Assembly (NCBI GenBank): GCA_020638635.1 | Contig: JACKIE010000003.1 | Location: 248,001 to 312,000, forward strand | Reading direction: 5' to 3' | Origin: Planctomycetota bacterium | Lineage (GTDB): Bacteria > Planctomycetota > UBA8742 > UBA2392 | DNA length: 64,000 nucleotides | Shown here: one piece after another, positions 39,417 to 47,980 of the stretch | How the letters are laid out: the number at the start of each line of letters is the position of its first letter | Numbering within the stretch: position 1 is the stretch's first letter | The notes under the pieces: generated by a model | Told to the model about the DNA's origin: nothing | The model's database searches: none | The model's input: only the letters and a program-made list of their open reading frames with translations | Program-made: the position numbers and the translations under genes

Positions 39417-39985
39417 TGGCGATTTTCGATTGTGGATTTTGGATTCTGGATTGGCGCAAGCGCCCGAAGTGTGGTGCTGCACCCGCGGCACCCAATCCAA
39501 AATCCAAAATCCAAAATCCAAAATGGACGGCAGCGGTGCTGCTGTTACTCGCTTTGTTCGCCCCCGCCGCTGCGGCCCAGGAGCGCACGCCTGACGAGGC
39601 AGAGCGGTTGTACCAGCAGGTCGGCGACCAGCTGTTCTGCATCTGCGGCTGCCGCGAGGCGCTGCTGTCGTGCAGTCACAACGTGTGCAGCGCGAAAGAC
39701 GAAGAGCGCAAGTTCCTGCGCGAACTGGCCGGCAACAGCAAGCTGGACGCCGGAGAGATTCGCCAGGCCATGGTCGAACGCTTCGGCAAAGGCGTGCTGC
39801 AGGTGCCCGAACAGAGCAACCTGTACCCGGTGCTGATCGCGGCCGGTCTCGGCCTGGCGGCGGCCTTCGGCGCGGGTTTCTGGGTGCTGACGCGACACGG
39901 AAGCAAGCCGGAAGCGGCACCTGAGCCGGCTGCGGACCCCGATTTCGAGGCTCGTATCGCGCGCGAACTGAAGGAGCTGGAGTGA
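39413..39985 (+). CDS. ccmH: CcmH-like thiol-disulfide protein with a repeat-derived N-terminus
   Basis: Reduces or presents the CxxCH thiols for haem attachment. The CcmH pattern is seen as QVGDQLFCICGCREALLSC, then a second Cys, and QAMVERFGKGVLQVPEQ, ending in a TM (LYPVLIAAGLGLAAAFGAGF). The Cys motif is CxCGC rather than LRCxxC. The start codon overlaps the ccmF stop (ATGA). However, codons 3-37 come from an intergenic-type inverted repeat (GFWILDW, then NPKSKIQNPK), and the signal peptide core WTAAVLLLLALFAPAAAA follows. The repeat-coded lysines may act as the signal peptide n-region. Confidence 0.82.
39421..39524. repeat. GATTTTGGATT-type inverted repeat inside the ccmH reading frame
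   Basis: Left arm 39421-39454 holds GATTTTGGATTCTGGATTGG-like units; right arm 39492-39524 holds the complementary CCAATCCAAAATCC units. A GC-rich segment of about 37 bp separates them. The same family recurs at 41968-42047. Confidence 0.85.
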
Positions 39986-40377
39986 AGCAGCCCTGGCTGA
40001 AAATCCTGATCGCCGCAGGCGCCGCGGGCGCCCTGACCGCCGTCGCCGACTGGCGCCTGGCGCCGCTGGTGTTCGCGCTGGTGGTGGTCACCTTCTCGCC
40101 GCTCGCGCGGCGCAAGCGCCTGTGGTTCGTGGGCGACGTCGAATCCGAGTACAGCATCGTCGCACGCCGCCGCGAAGAAGCCCTGCGCGCGCTGAAAGAC
40201 CTCGAGGATGACAAGCTCGCCGGCAAGCTTCCCGCCGACGACTTCGAGCGCCTGCGGCCCGCCTACCTGCAGACCGCCAAGGAGCTCACCGCGCAGCTTG
40301 ACCAGATCCAGGAAAAACGCGCGGCCGCGCGCCGCCGCATCGACGAAGACCTTGCCCGCTCCAAAGCGCAGCAATGA
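39982..40377 (+). CDS. CcmI-like membrane protein
   Basis: A 131-residue protein with two N-terminal hydrophobic segments (ILIAAGAAGALTAVADW, APLVFALVVVTFSPLA) and a cytoplasmic coiled coil. It has the pattern EEALRALKDLEDDKLAGKLP, then DDFERLRPAYL, as in the N-terminal part of CcmI and CcmI-like assembly proteins (a G-K-L...DF/Y...R element). It overlaps ccmH by 4 bp and the next gene by 4 bp. No TPR part is present, so it would be a short CcmI or a partner of CcmH. Confidence 0.65.
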   Translation: MKQPWLKILIAAGAAGALTAVADWRLAPLVFALVVVTFSPLARRKRLWFVGDVESEYSIVARRREEALRALKDLEDDKLAGKLPADDFERLRPAYLQTAKELTAQLDQIQEKRAAARRRIDEDLARSKAQQ

Positions 40378-41969
40378 ACGGATTCCGCACCCAGATCATG
40401 CTGCTGCTGTGCCTGCTGGCGCCTGCGCTGGGCGCGCAGGGAGTGCTGACCGGCAAGCTGTTCGACGCGGCCGGCGGCGATGAGTACCTGGACGACGCCG
40501 CACTGGTCGGCGCCGTGGCTCTGCCCGCCGACTCGCCGCCCTTCAACGAGTTGACGGCAACGCAGTGGCAAGCCGCCTTCAACGCGCTGGCCGAAAAGAC
40601 CGAGCCTGCGGCGCCCCTGGGCGGCATGATCACCCCCATCACCCCCACCGGCAGCTGGTTCGTGCCGGCCGAGGGCGACGGCAGCTTTCGCCTCGAAGGC
40701 CTGCCCCTGGACACGCGCCTGGCGGTCGCGGCGAAAATCGGCGAGCTGTGGTGGCCGCTGGTCAACGAAGCCTGGCTGACAGCCGATGCGCCGACACAGG
40801 ACGTGCGCATCCCCTACTTCCGGCTGGGCGCGGACCGCGCCGGTGTGCGCATCGAGAAGTACACGCTCAGCGCCGGCACCAACCTGCGCCCCGACCTGCG
40901 CTACGCCCCGGTCACGGTGCTGGAAGTGCTGCGCATCAGCAACCCGGACCCGTCGCTGGCCGTCGTTGTCACCATCGAGCTCAACCTGCTGGTGCCGCCC
41001 GGCCTTTCCGCCATGGGCCTGCCCGCCATGTACGGCAGCCAGTTCATCTACATGCAAGGCTGGAGTGGCGCCGAGCCCCTGCAGAAACCGCACGACCAGC
41101 AGGCAGCCGGCGCCTGGAGCTTCGGCACCGGCGGCGGCATGCACGGCGGCGCGACCAGCTACGGCCCCGGCGCCCACGCCAGCTCTGACAACTGGCACCC
41201 CCTGAACGACGACCCCATGCTGGCCATGGTCGGCGCCGGCGACACGGTGTACCGCGTGAACCCCTCCCCCAGCGGGCGCTCCGCCACCCTGGTGTTCACG
41301 CGCCCGGTGCCGCCCGCACGGCAGGGCATGGCGGGCGTGCTGGAGATCCGCCTGCTGCACCAGGGCGGCGTGCTGATGGCAGCGCCCGACGAAAAGGTCG
41401 CCATCCAGCGAAGCTTCGACTACCCGGTGTTGGAGGCACAGGCAGACCTGGGGCCGGACTTGACGTTGGCCGCGCTGGTCGAGGGCGCGCACCGCCGCCT
41501 GTACGGCCTGCCCGAAGCCGGCAACGGCACGCGCTATCCATCGAACCCGGATCACGCGCCGGACCTCGCGGCCCTTGAGGTTGCGCAACTGGTGTTTGGC
41601 TTCAGCACCGAGGCGCAACAGGCCATGAGCCAGCTGGAGGCGCGCGCCGGGGGTGAAGCCGCGCCGGCCGCGCAACCGCAGCCCAAGGAAGAGCCCGCCC
41701 GCTTCAACCTGTCGATCCTGTTCAAGGCGCTGGCGCTGGTGTTCGGCTTGGCGTTCGTGGGCGCGCTGGTGGCCACCCTGCGCAAACCGCGCGATAAGCA
41801 GCTGGAGAAGCTGGCCGAATTGCCGGCCTCAAGGCGCGAGGTACTGGAGGCCGTGCTGGCCCTGGAAACGGAGTATAAGGAAGGAGCCATGCCGGCCCGC
41901 GCCTACCAGGACCAGCGCCAAAGGCTGCTGAACCGGCTGGTGGAGTTCGATGCGGCCGCGGGCAAGTGA
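40374..41969 (+). CDS. exported protein of unknown function in the ccm operon with a CcmI-like C-terminus
   Basis: Family not recognised. The 531-residue protein has a signal peptide (IMLLLCLLAPALGAQG) and a large beta-rich extracytoplasmic region with a Gly/His-rich patch (GTGGGMHGGATSYGPGAHAS near 255). One TM near 445-465 is followed by a cytoplasmic helical domain. The end (LEAVLALETEYKEGAMPARA, then YQDQRQRLLNRLVEFD) matches the short CcmI-like motif also found in the previous gene. It may be a membrane scaffold for cytochrome c assembly; this rests on context only. Confidence 0.7.
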   Translation: MNGFRTQIMLLLCLLAPALGAQGVLTGKLFDAAGGDEYLDDAALVGAVALPADSPPFNELTATQWQAAFNALAEKTEPAAPLGGMITPITPTGSWFVPAEGDGSFRLEGLPLDTRLAVAAKIGELWWPLVNEAWLTADAPTQDVRIPYFRLGADRAGVRIEKYTLSAGTNLRPDLRYAPVTVLEVLRISNPDPSLAVVVTIELNLLVPPGLSAMGLPAMYGSQFIYMQGWSGAEPLQKPHDQQAAGAWSFGTGGGMHGGATSYGPGAHASSDNWHPLNDDPMLAMVGAGDTVYRVNPSPSGRSATLVFTRPVPPARQGMAGVLEIRLLHQGGVLMAAPDEKVAIQRSFDYPVLEAQADLGPDLTLAALVEGAHRRLYGLPEAGNGTRYPSNPDHAPDLAALEVAQLVFGFSTEAQQAMSQLEARAGGEAAPAAQPQPKEEPARFNLSILFKALALVFGLAFVGALVATLRKPRDKQLEKLAELPASRREVLEAVLALETEYKEGAMPARAYQDQRQRLLNRLVEFDAAAGK

Positions 41970-42047
41970 TTTTGGACTTTCGATTTTGGATTTTGGATTC
42001 CCCAGCCGCCCCAATCCAGAATCCAGAATCCAGAATCGAAAATCGGG
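41968..42047. repeat. second GATTTTGGATT-type inverted repeat, just before ccmA
   Basis: Left arm 41968-42000 (TTTTGGA units) and right arm 42011-42047 (CCAGAATCCAGAATCC units) start at the stop codon of the previous gene and end 6 bp before the ccmA ATG. No Shine-Dalgarno is left for ccmA. Confidence 0.85.
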
Positions 42048-42053
42048 GCATAG

Positions 42054-42686
42054 ATGAAGCTGGTTGCCGAGGGAATCACCAAGTCATGGGGCGCGACACA
42101 CGTGCTGCGCGGGCTTGATTTCAGCGCCGAGCCGGGCAGCCTGATCGCCTTGATCGGCGCCAACGGCACCGGCAAGAGCACACTGATCCGCATCCTTGCC
42201 ACCATCCTGCGCCCGGACGCCGGCAAGGTCAGCCTCGGCGAGCTGGACTTCCGCGCCGCGCCCCTGAAGGTCCGCGCCCTGCTGGGCTACCTGGGCCATG
42301 AAAGCATGCTGGACGCAGCCCTCAGCACGCGCGAGAACCTGCGGTTGTTTGCTTCCTTGTATGGGGTGCCCGACCACAAGGCCCGCACTGAGGCGCTGAT
42401 CGAGCGCTTCCAAGCCGCGCGCTACGCCGACCTGCCCGTCAGCGAACTGTCGCGCGGCCAGGAGCAGACGGCGGCCTTGTGCCGCGCCCTGGTGCACGAG
42501 CCTCGGCTGCTGCTGCTGGACGAGCCCTCTACCGGGCTGGACAAGGAAGCGCGGACACGGCTGTGGCAGGCGGCCCGCGAGCAGGCGCAATCCGGCGCCG
42601 TGGTGATCTTCAGCACCCACGATCACGACTCTGCTCAATCGGTGGCCGACCGAGTGGTGGAGCTGCGCGATGGCAAGCTGGGGTGA
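42054..42686 (+). CDS. ccmA: CcmA-like ABC transporter ATP-binding protein
   Basis: The ATPase of a haem/holo-CcmE release complex in System I. The 210-residue length is typical of CcmA. Walker A is IGANGTGKST near 33-41, the signature motif is LSRGQEQ, and Walker B is RLLLLDEPSTGLD, with a final H-loop STHDHDSA. No CcmB or CcmC follows, which is odd for this system. If they are elsewhere it is CcmA; otherwise it could serve another small exporter. The start follows a repeat with no Shine-Dalgarno. Confidence 0.83.
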   Translation: MKLVAEGITKSWGATHVLRGLDFSAEPGSLIALIGANGTGKSTLIRILATILRPDAGKVSLGELDFRAAPLKVRALLGYLGHESMLDAALSTRENLRLFASLYGVPDHKARTEALIERFQAARYADLPVSELSRGQEQTAALCRALVHEPRLLLLDEPSTGLDKEARTRLWQAAREQAQSGAVVIFSTHDHDSAQSVADRVVELRDGKLG

Positions 42687-42860
42687 GGCAGGAGGCAGGG
42701 GGCAGGAGGCAGGTTTTAGGTTTTAGGTTGCAGGTTGTAGGGAATCGTTTTGGACGCTGGCCTGTGAGCTCCGACCTCTGACCTCTGACTTCTGACCTCT
42801 CACTCTAGACACGGCACTCGGGACCCGAGACCCGGGACTCCCACTCCTTCCTTACCTTCG
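42687..42860. repeat. low-complexity repeat patches downstream of ccmA
   Basis: Three patches lie in this non-coding stretch. One is GGCAGGAG-like units followed by GGTTTTAGGTTTTAGG (42690-42742). The second is repeated TCTGACCTC (42771-42805). The third is GGGACCCGAGACCCGGGACT (42818-42840). A weaker CCTGACC patch is at 45800-45855. No gene seen. Confidence 0.65.
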
Positions 42861-42930
42861 GCAGACTTGCTGTTACCCGCGCGACACCAAACTTGCGTCT
42901 TGGCTCGCTTCGGGTAGCATAGAGGACCCC

Positions 42931-43050
42931 ATGGAATCACTTGAAACACAGATGCGGCAGGCACTTGCGTCAAGTGCTTTCACCGCGTTCGAGTTCTGGC
43001 GTAAGGTTTGCATAGACTGCATTTACGGACGGTCACTGGAGGTCCGATGA
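42931..43050 (+). CDS. 39-residue small protein translationally coupled to the first pseudopilin
   Basis: ATG at 42931 has AGAGGA five bases upstream. The 40-codon frame stops with TGA inside ATGA, which also starts the pseudopilin gene at 43047. The peptide begins MESLETQMRQAL and holds ASSAFTAFEFWRKVCIDCIY with a CxxC. A likely -10 (TAGCAT, 42916-42921) lies just upstream, with TTGCGT 16 bases before it. It could be a leader peptide setting pilin translation or a small assembly factor. No homologue is recognised. Confidence 0.55.
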   Translation: MESLETQMRQALASSAFTAFEFWRKVCIDCIYGRSLEVR

Positions 43051-43601
43051 GACGCTCATCGCGGTCAGGGTTTACCCTGATCGAAATCATGATTGTGGTC
43101 GGCATCATTGCCATCCTGGTGGTGGTCTTGGTGGCCGTGCTGTTCGGCGCGATGAAGAAGGGCGAAATCGCCAAAGCCGAAGACTTCGTCACCAACGTGA
43201 TCCCGACTGCCATCACCAAGTGGCAGAACGACACGATGAAGGACAGCAACACCTACCCGGCCAGCCCCGGGCTGTCCGACGGGCCGGGGTACTGGCAGGG
43301 CAACGCCTCCCTCTACGAAGAATTGGTAACCAAGCCCGTGGCCGCGGGTAAGGACCCCTACGTCAAGCCTGAGCAGTACAACGAGGGCACCGAAGGCGGC
43401 AAGAAAGTCTTCCTTGACCCATGGATGCGCTACTATATCTATCGCAACTACAGCCAGAAGCGCAGCGCCAGCGGCAAGACGCCGTCGTTCACTGGCAAGC
43501 GCTACAATGAAAACACCTACGACATCATATCCCTCGGCCCGGACGGTGAGCTCTATGAATTCAAGGGCGACACCGACGACATCTACAACGGCCGGGATTA
43601 G
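43047..43601 (+). CDS. major pseudopilin, GspG-like
   Basis: A type II secretion or type IV pilus-like subunit. The prepilin peptidase site is at G8|FTLIE with Glu at +5, followed by the hydrophobic helix IMIVVGIIAILVVVLVAVLF. The C-terminal domain has GspG features: LDPWMRYYIYR, then YDIISLGPDGELYEFKGDTD, which in GspG binds Ca2+. The 184-residue length fits. GGAGG lies four bases before the ATG. It is first of five pseudopilin genes in a row. Confidence 0.9.
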   Translation: MRRSSRSGFTLIEIMIVVGIIAILVVVLVAVLFGAMKKGEIAKAEDFVTNVIPTAITKWQNDTMKDSNTYPASPGLSDGPGYWQGNASLYEELVTKPVAAGKDPYVKPEQYNEGTEGGKKVFLDPWMRYYIYRNYSQKRSASGKTPSFTGKRYNENTYDIISLGPDGELYEFKGDTDDIYNGRD

Positions 43602-43616
43602 TCGGGGGAAACGAAC

Positions 43617-44195
43617 ATGAACAAAGTGAACGCGCTTCGAGCCAACCGGCAGGGTTTCACGCTGATCGAGCTGCTGATCGTGGTGGGCATCATTTCAGTG
43701 CTGATCGTGGTGCTGGCGTTTGCCGTGCTGCCCTGGCTGAAGAAGTCCGAGGAAAAGGCCACCCGCACGCTGCTGCAGCAGATCGGGCCCGTGGTGACGG
43801 CCGAGAAAGTGCCGCCTACGATCCAGAAGTTCAAGAAGGACGCCGGGCCGCTTTCCGGGCGGATCGCGGCGGACGAGAAGTTCGCGTCCAGTCAGATGAT
43901 GCTGTTTTATGCGGCGCCCTCGCGCTCCGTGTGGGAAGGTTCGGCCTTGTACAAGGACCGCAACTACGCACCGGCCATCGAGCCGGAGCAATTCGCGAAG
44001 TTCACGCGTGAAGAAGGCGGGCGCCTGCCGCACCTGGTGGACGCCTGGGAAAACCCGATCTGGTACGTGTACGACAAGACGGTGAAAGCGGGTTTCGTGT
44101 TCTCGGCCGGCGAAGACGGCCAGCGTGGAACCCCCGACGACCTGATCTTCGACTCGCGCAACAACTCCGTGAAGTCGCGCGAAGAGCTGGAGTAG
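43617..44195 (+). CDS. second GspG-like pseudopilin
   Basis: Prepilin leader cut at G13|FTLIE with helix LLIVVGIISVLIVVLAFAVL. The 192-residue protein has a C-terminal region with VDAWENPIWYVYDK and SAGEDGQRGTPDDLIFDSRN, again like the Ca2+-binding end of major pseudopilins. Two GspG-like subunits in one operon are more than the usual one. GGGGGAAA precedes the ATG and the gene is 15 bp after its neighbour. Confidence 0.88.
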   Translation: MNKVNALRANRQGFTLIELLIVVGIISVLIVVLAFAVLPWLKKSEEKATRTLLQQIGPVVTAEKVPPTIQKFKKDAGPLSGRIAADEKFASSQMMLFYAAPSRSVWEGSALYKDRNYAPAIEPEQFAKFTREEGGRLPHLVDAWENPIWYVYDKTVKAGFVFSAGEDGQRGTPDDLIFDSRNNSVKSREELE

Positions 44196-44222
44196 CGCCG
44201 CCCTCGGCGCCAGGAGACGAAC

Positions 44223-44906
44223 GTGAAAAGGCAAGGCAGCCACAAACGCGGCTTCACACTGATGGAACTGCTGGTGGTGATAGCCATCGTAGCGATGCTG
44301 GTCACCGTGATGGTCCCGGTCATGCTCAAGTTCATGAAGGGCCGCGGTCTCAGCATGTCAGGCAATAACATCGGCGGATTCATCGCCTTCGCCCGCAGCG
44401 AGGCCATGAACACGCGCCAGACCCATGTGATCGTGTGCTACACCCAGGAAGAGGAACTGCCCGGGCAGTCGGAAGCCGGCCTGGCGTTCCATGTCGGCCC
44501 TGGCCTGGCGCTGTACCGCCTGAATGCCAACCCCGCGCCGGGCACCGATGAGCAGGAAATCAACTACGTCAAACAACTCGATTTCCGCGGCCAGATCGGC
44601 GGCGACGTCGAGTTCGCGCCCCGCTGGATCGCGGAGGCCCCGACCGGTCCCATCGACAACTATCTGTCGGACGCGGCCAACACCCGCTTCAACGGCAAGT
44701 ACAAGGTTGCGGTGCTGGCTGACGGTCGCTTGATCATTCCGCAGGACAAGCCGGGCTACGTGCTCGACTCCGGCGAAACCATGAACTTGAACACGGACCT
44801 GATCCTCACCGACAACGACCGGTTCGTGTACATCGACCTGAACCCGACCACGGGCGCGGTGAAGCGCTCGCTGGTGCTTGACCGCGAAGAGGTGAGCGAG
44901 CCCTAG
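44223..44906 (+). CDS. GspH/FimT-like minor pseudopilin
   Basis: A 227-residue protein with prepilin site G10|FTLMELLVVIAI. The following helix leads to a GspH-type domain (NIGGFIAFARSEAMNTRQTH). It starts with GTG with AGGAG six bases before. GspH-like subunits sit at the tip or body of the pseudopilus. Third in the five-gene run. Confidence 0.85.
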   Translation: MKRQGSHKRGFTLMELLVVIAIVAMLVTVMVPVMLKFMKGRGLSMSGNNIGGFIAFARSEAMNTRQTHVIVCYTQEEELPGQSEAGLAFHVGPGLALYRLNANPAPGTDEQEINYVKQLDFRGQIGGDVEFAPRWIAEAPTGPIDNYLSDAANTRFNGKYKVAVLADGRLIIPQDKPGYVLDSGETMNLNTDLILTDNDRFVYIDLNPTTGAVKRSLVLDREEVSEP

Positions 44907-44949
44907 ACTTGACAGGGCAACTCACCCCAGCGACGGAAGGAAAGTCTCT

Positions 44950-45729
44950 ATGCGAAAAAGAACGAACAACCGCAAGGGCTTTACGCTCACGGAAATCCTG
45001 GTGGCGCTCGCGATCTTTGCCCTGGGCGGCACGGCGATCATGGCGCTGTTCATCACCAACCTGCGCCTGTCACGCCAGGCCATGGACTACACCCGCGCGG
45101 CGGAAATCACGCGCAACATCCGTTCGCTGATGACCCAATCGCTGGCCCGGCCTATCAGCGTCAGCGAAACCGACACCATCTACGCCTTCTACTACCCGGA
45201 GAGTTCGCTGACTTTCACCACCGACAAGTACCGCGAATTCTACGAAGGCGGAAAGGACCGGACTTCTTCCAGGGACCGTGACGCGCGAAACGACATCGTC
45301 GGCGGCGCGCCGGCAGCCAACACCGTGTTCTTCAGGCTTCCCAAAGTCATGTTTGACGCGGGCGTCAGCGGAGACGGCAGACGCCAGATGGTCACGGAAA
45401 TGCCGACCGACGGGTTGAACAGCAGCGGCGGGCAAGCCAGCTTCGAAGGCGAGCCCAGGGTGTTCCGTCTGATGCCCGACCCCCTGCGCCGCGCCGGCGC
45501 CATCGAAGACCTGGACCCGGATGACCGCATGGGCTACCAGTTCGACTTCTCCGTACGGCGCAGCGTGCAGCGATCGAGCGTGGACGCCGCCGACGGCAGT
45601 GGACGCAAGCAACCCCTGGACGACCTCTACGTGGTGCACGTGAAGATCTACAAGGGATTCGAATTCGAAGGCAATGTGATCAACGACCCGTTCTTCGAGT
45701 GGGACTTTTACGTGAACGCGGCAAAGTAG
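44950..45729 (+). CDS. GspI/PilV-like minor pseudopilin
   Basis: A 259-residue protein with prepilin site G10|FTLTEILVALAIFALG, the L-T-E-x-L-V-A-L-A-I pattern typical of GspI/PilV. The C-terminal domain is not recognised and is larger than standard GspI (about 120 residues), so it may carry a special tip function. GGAAGGAAA precedes the ATG. Confidence 0.82.
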   Translation: MRKRTNNRKGFTLTEILVALAIFALGGTAIMALFITNLRLSRQAMDYTRAAEITRNIRSLMTQSLARPISVSETDTIYAFYYPESSLTFTTDKYREFYEGGKDRTSSRDRDARNDIVGGAPAANTVFFRLPKVMFDAGVSGDGRRQMVTEMPTDGLNSSGGQASFEGEPRVFRLMPDPLRRAGAIEDLDPDDRMGYQFDFSVRRSVQRSSVDAADGSGRKQPLDDLYVVHVKIYKGFEFEGNVINDPFFEWDFYVNAAK

Positions 45730-45863
45730 GGATCGAAAAGTGAGGCAGCAGGCGCACCTAACCGGCGCGCCCAGGGAAACAAAACTTCCGGAGCACAGAT
45801 GCCGGTCCAGCGAGGTCCCTGACCCCGACTTCCGGCCCCTGACCTCCGGCACGGAGCGCCAAC

Positions 45864-46913
45864 ATGAGAAACCTTCGCCGTGGCTTCACGCTGCTGGAAC
45901 TGATGATCGCCATATCGCTGATGCTGATCATCATGCTGATGTTGCGCTCGATGTTCGTGAACGCACAGACCATGTACCTGCGCGCCGCCAAACGTGTTGA
46001 CGTCTACAGCCAGTCGCGCGCCGCGCTCGACATGATCGAACAGGATCTGATGCGTATCGAGACCGGGCTCGAAGACTACCACACCGTCAATTGCCGCAGC
46101 CTGATGCCGGAGGACCTGCGCAACTTCGAGGCCATCCCCGAATCCAGGGCCTACTCGCGCCTCGATGACTGGGCCGGCGCCCAGGACTCGCAGACTCTGC
46201 AGATCCGCGAGTTCCTCTCCTTCACAGGCCGCAACACGTGGTACGACACCGACAAGAAGAAGTACGTCACGGGAACGGCGTTCGTGGCTTACTACCTGCG
46301 CCGGCGCCTGCCGGACAAGAACGGCAAGCATTACGGCGGCGCCTACCTGGTGCGGCGCATCATCCCGCAGCGCAGCCTGGCGGAGATTGTCGCGATCGGT
46401 AAGGGCAAACGCAAAGCCGATCCGATCTACCCCCACGAGGACGAGCTGGCCAGCTTCGTTTACGGCGTGCGGGTGTTCGTGGACGACCAGGCGGCATTCC
46501 AGCTCGGAGTGCGGAACAGCCAGTTCAATTACAACCTGATGCCCGAGTGCACGCCCACTGACGCCAACGCCGGCTGGATGTGGGCCAAGGGCACACCCGG
46601 CGTGGTCAAGCCGGTGCCCGCCGGCGGCGGCGCAGCCCTGATTCTGCAGCGCCCCCTGCGCGACAACCGCGTCGAGTTCGGCGGCGACTGGATCACCGCA
46701 ACCAACCCCGACCGCGACTTCGTAGGCGCTACCCGCTGGAACTATCCGAATGTAGTAATGATCGACCTGATGATGATTGACCGAACATTCGAGCGCACCT
46801 CGGAGTTCTCCGGCAACGGGACGTACCGCTCTTTCAGCCGTGCGGTGCAGTTGCCGATCTCAGGTCCGATGTTCCGCCTCGACGATCGCGACCTCGCGCT
46901 GCTCACCAAGTAG
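45864..46913 (+). CDS. GspJ/PilW-like minor pseudopilin
   Basis: A 349-residue protein with prepilin site G7|FTLLELMIAISLMLII, the GspJ/PilW pattern, then SRAALDMIEQDLMRIETGLE as in GspJ. It is longer than usual GspJ (about 200). There is no GspK and no secretion ATPase in the window, so the machine's core genes lie elsewhere. GGAG precedes the ATG by nine bases. A terminator follows 20 bp after the stop. Confidence 0.84.
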   Translation: MRNLRRGFTLLELMIAISLMLIIMLMLRSMFVNAQTMYLRAAKRVDVYSQSRAALDMIEQDLMRIETGLEDYHTVNCRSLMPEDLRNFEAIPESRAYSRLDDWAGAQDSQTLQIREFLSFTGRNTWYDTDKKKYVTGTAFVAYYLRRRLPDKNGKHYGGAYLVRRIIPQRSLAEIVAIGKGKRKADPIYPHEDELASFVYGVRVFVDDQAAFQLGVRNSQFNYNLMPECTPTDANAGWMWAKGTPGVVKPVPAGGGAALILQRPLRDNRVEFGGDWITATNPDRDFVGATRWNYPNVVMIDLMMIDRTFERTSEFSGNGTYRSFSRAVQLPISGPMFRLDDRDLALLTK

Positions 46914-46933
46914 CGTATTCATCACATCCCAAC

Positions 46934-46963
46934 GCCCCGGACCATGTGCGTCCGGGGCTTTTT
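46934..46963 (+). terminator. intrinsic terminator of the pseudopilin operon
   Basis: GCCCCGGAC - 7-nt loop - GTCCGGGGC followed by five T. Confidence 0.9.
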
Positions 46964-47031
46964 GGTTGCCTCTTGCGAACAAGCGTAAAATCCCTGATTA
47001 TAGGCACTTCGGTTGATAACAGGGCTCGCTG

Positions 47032-47051
47032 AGCCCGCTTGTATGCGGGCT
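47032..47051 (+). promoter_or_regulatory. hairpin in the leader of the phosphoesterase gene
   Basis: AGCCCGC - TTGTAT - GCGGGCT, a perfect 7-bp stem 15 bases before the GTG start. TTGGTT-N18-TAAAAT near 46963-46992 is a possible promoter. A similar imperfect AGCCCGC/GCGGGGCT hairpin precedes the gene at 14271. Confidence 0.5.
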
Positions 47052-47066
47052 TTGAAAGGCCGGTCA

Positions 47067-47831
47067 GTGCGCATCGCCTTAGTCTCGGACATCCACGCCA
47101 ACATCGAAGCACTCACCGCCGTCATGGAGGATATCGACAGCCTGGGGTGCCAGAAGATTTTCTGCCTGGGCGACCTCGTCGATTACGGCCCCAACCCCTG
47201 CGAAGTACTCGATATCGCCATGGAGCGCTTCGACCTCACCATCCTCGGCAACCACGAGGAGGCCGTGATGCTGGTGGCCGAGGACTTCAATGAACGCGCG
47301 ATGCGCAGCGTGGAATGGACGCGCGAGCAACTGAACAGCCCCGACCTGCCCAAGGAAAAGCGCCACAAGTACTGGAACTACCTCGACGCCATGACCAAGA
47401 AGCGCGAGCACAAGCAGGGCGACCTGCTGTTCGTGCACGGCAGCCCGCGCAAGCCCACCCACGAGTACGTCTTTCCCAAGGACAGCCTCGACGCCGCCAA
47501 GATCCGCAGCATGTTCGCCAAGTTCGACCGCTTCTGCTTCTGCGGCCACAGCCACATCCCGGGCATCTACAGCGAAACCGGCAAGTACGGCCACCCCAAG
47601 AACCTCAACAACGGCGAGCTTGACCTGCGGCGCTTCCGCAAGCTTCTGGTGAACATCGGCAGCGTCGGCCAGCCGCGCGACCACGACACCCGCGCGTGCT
47701 ATGTGGTGATCGACGGCAGCACGCTGCAGTTCCGCCGCGTTGAATACGACTACAAGGCCACGGCCGACAAGATCCGGGCTATCCCAACCCTGCCCAGCAT
47801 GCTGGCTGACCGTCTGCTGCTCGGGAAGTAG
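47067..47831 (+). CDS. calcineurin-like metallophosphoesterase
   Basis: A 254-residue enzyme with all the dinuclear-metal motifs: SDIHANIEAL, LGDLVDYGPNP, LGNHEE, FVHGSPRKP and CGHSHIPG. Members of this YfcE/diadenosine-tetraphosphatase-like group hydrolyse phosphodiesters or phosphoproteins; the substrate is open. The GTG start is chosen because MRIALVSDIH is the family's usual N-terminus. An in-frame ATG at 47043 lies in the loop of a hairpin and is less likely. Confidence 0.88.
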   Translation: MRIALVSDIHANIEALTAVMEDIDSLGCQKIFCLGDLVDYGPNPCEVLDIAMERFDLTILGNHEEAVMLVAEDFNERAMRSVEWTREQLNSPDLPKEKRHKYWNYLDAMTKKREHKQGDLLFVHGSPRKPTHEYVFPKDSLDAAKIRSMFAKFDRFCFCGHSHIPGIYSETGKYGHPKNLNNGELDLRRFRKLLVNIGSVGQPRDHDTRACYVVIDGSTLQFRRVEYDYKATADKIRAIPTLPSMLADRLLLGK

Positions 47832-47845
47832 CGAGGAAAACAGGT

Positions 47846-47967
47846 GCGCCAGGGACAGGCACCTTGGTGCCTGTCCCTCTTGTATCTGCACGCCAATGGC
47901 ACGCCTTCAAAGCTGCCATGAACGCGAAAAGGGGACAGGCACGTTCCGTGCCTGTCCCCGGTTGTGG
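47846..47967. repeat. 122-bp repeat element, copy A
   Basis: Contains two hairpins: GGGACAGGCACC/GGTGCCTGTCCC at the left end and GGGGACAGGCAC-N5-GTGCCTGTCCCC at the right. Copy B (49669-49790) has the same length, order and direction. The pair brackets the gene at 47981-49579. Confidence 0.88.
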
Positions 47968-47980
47968 CATGCAGATTCTG

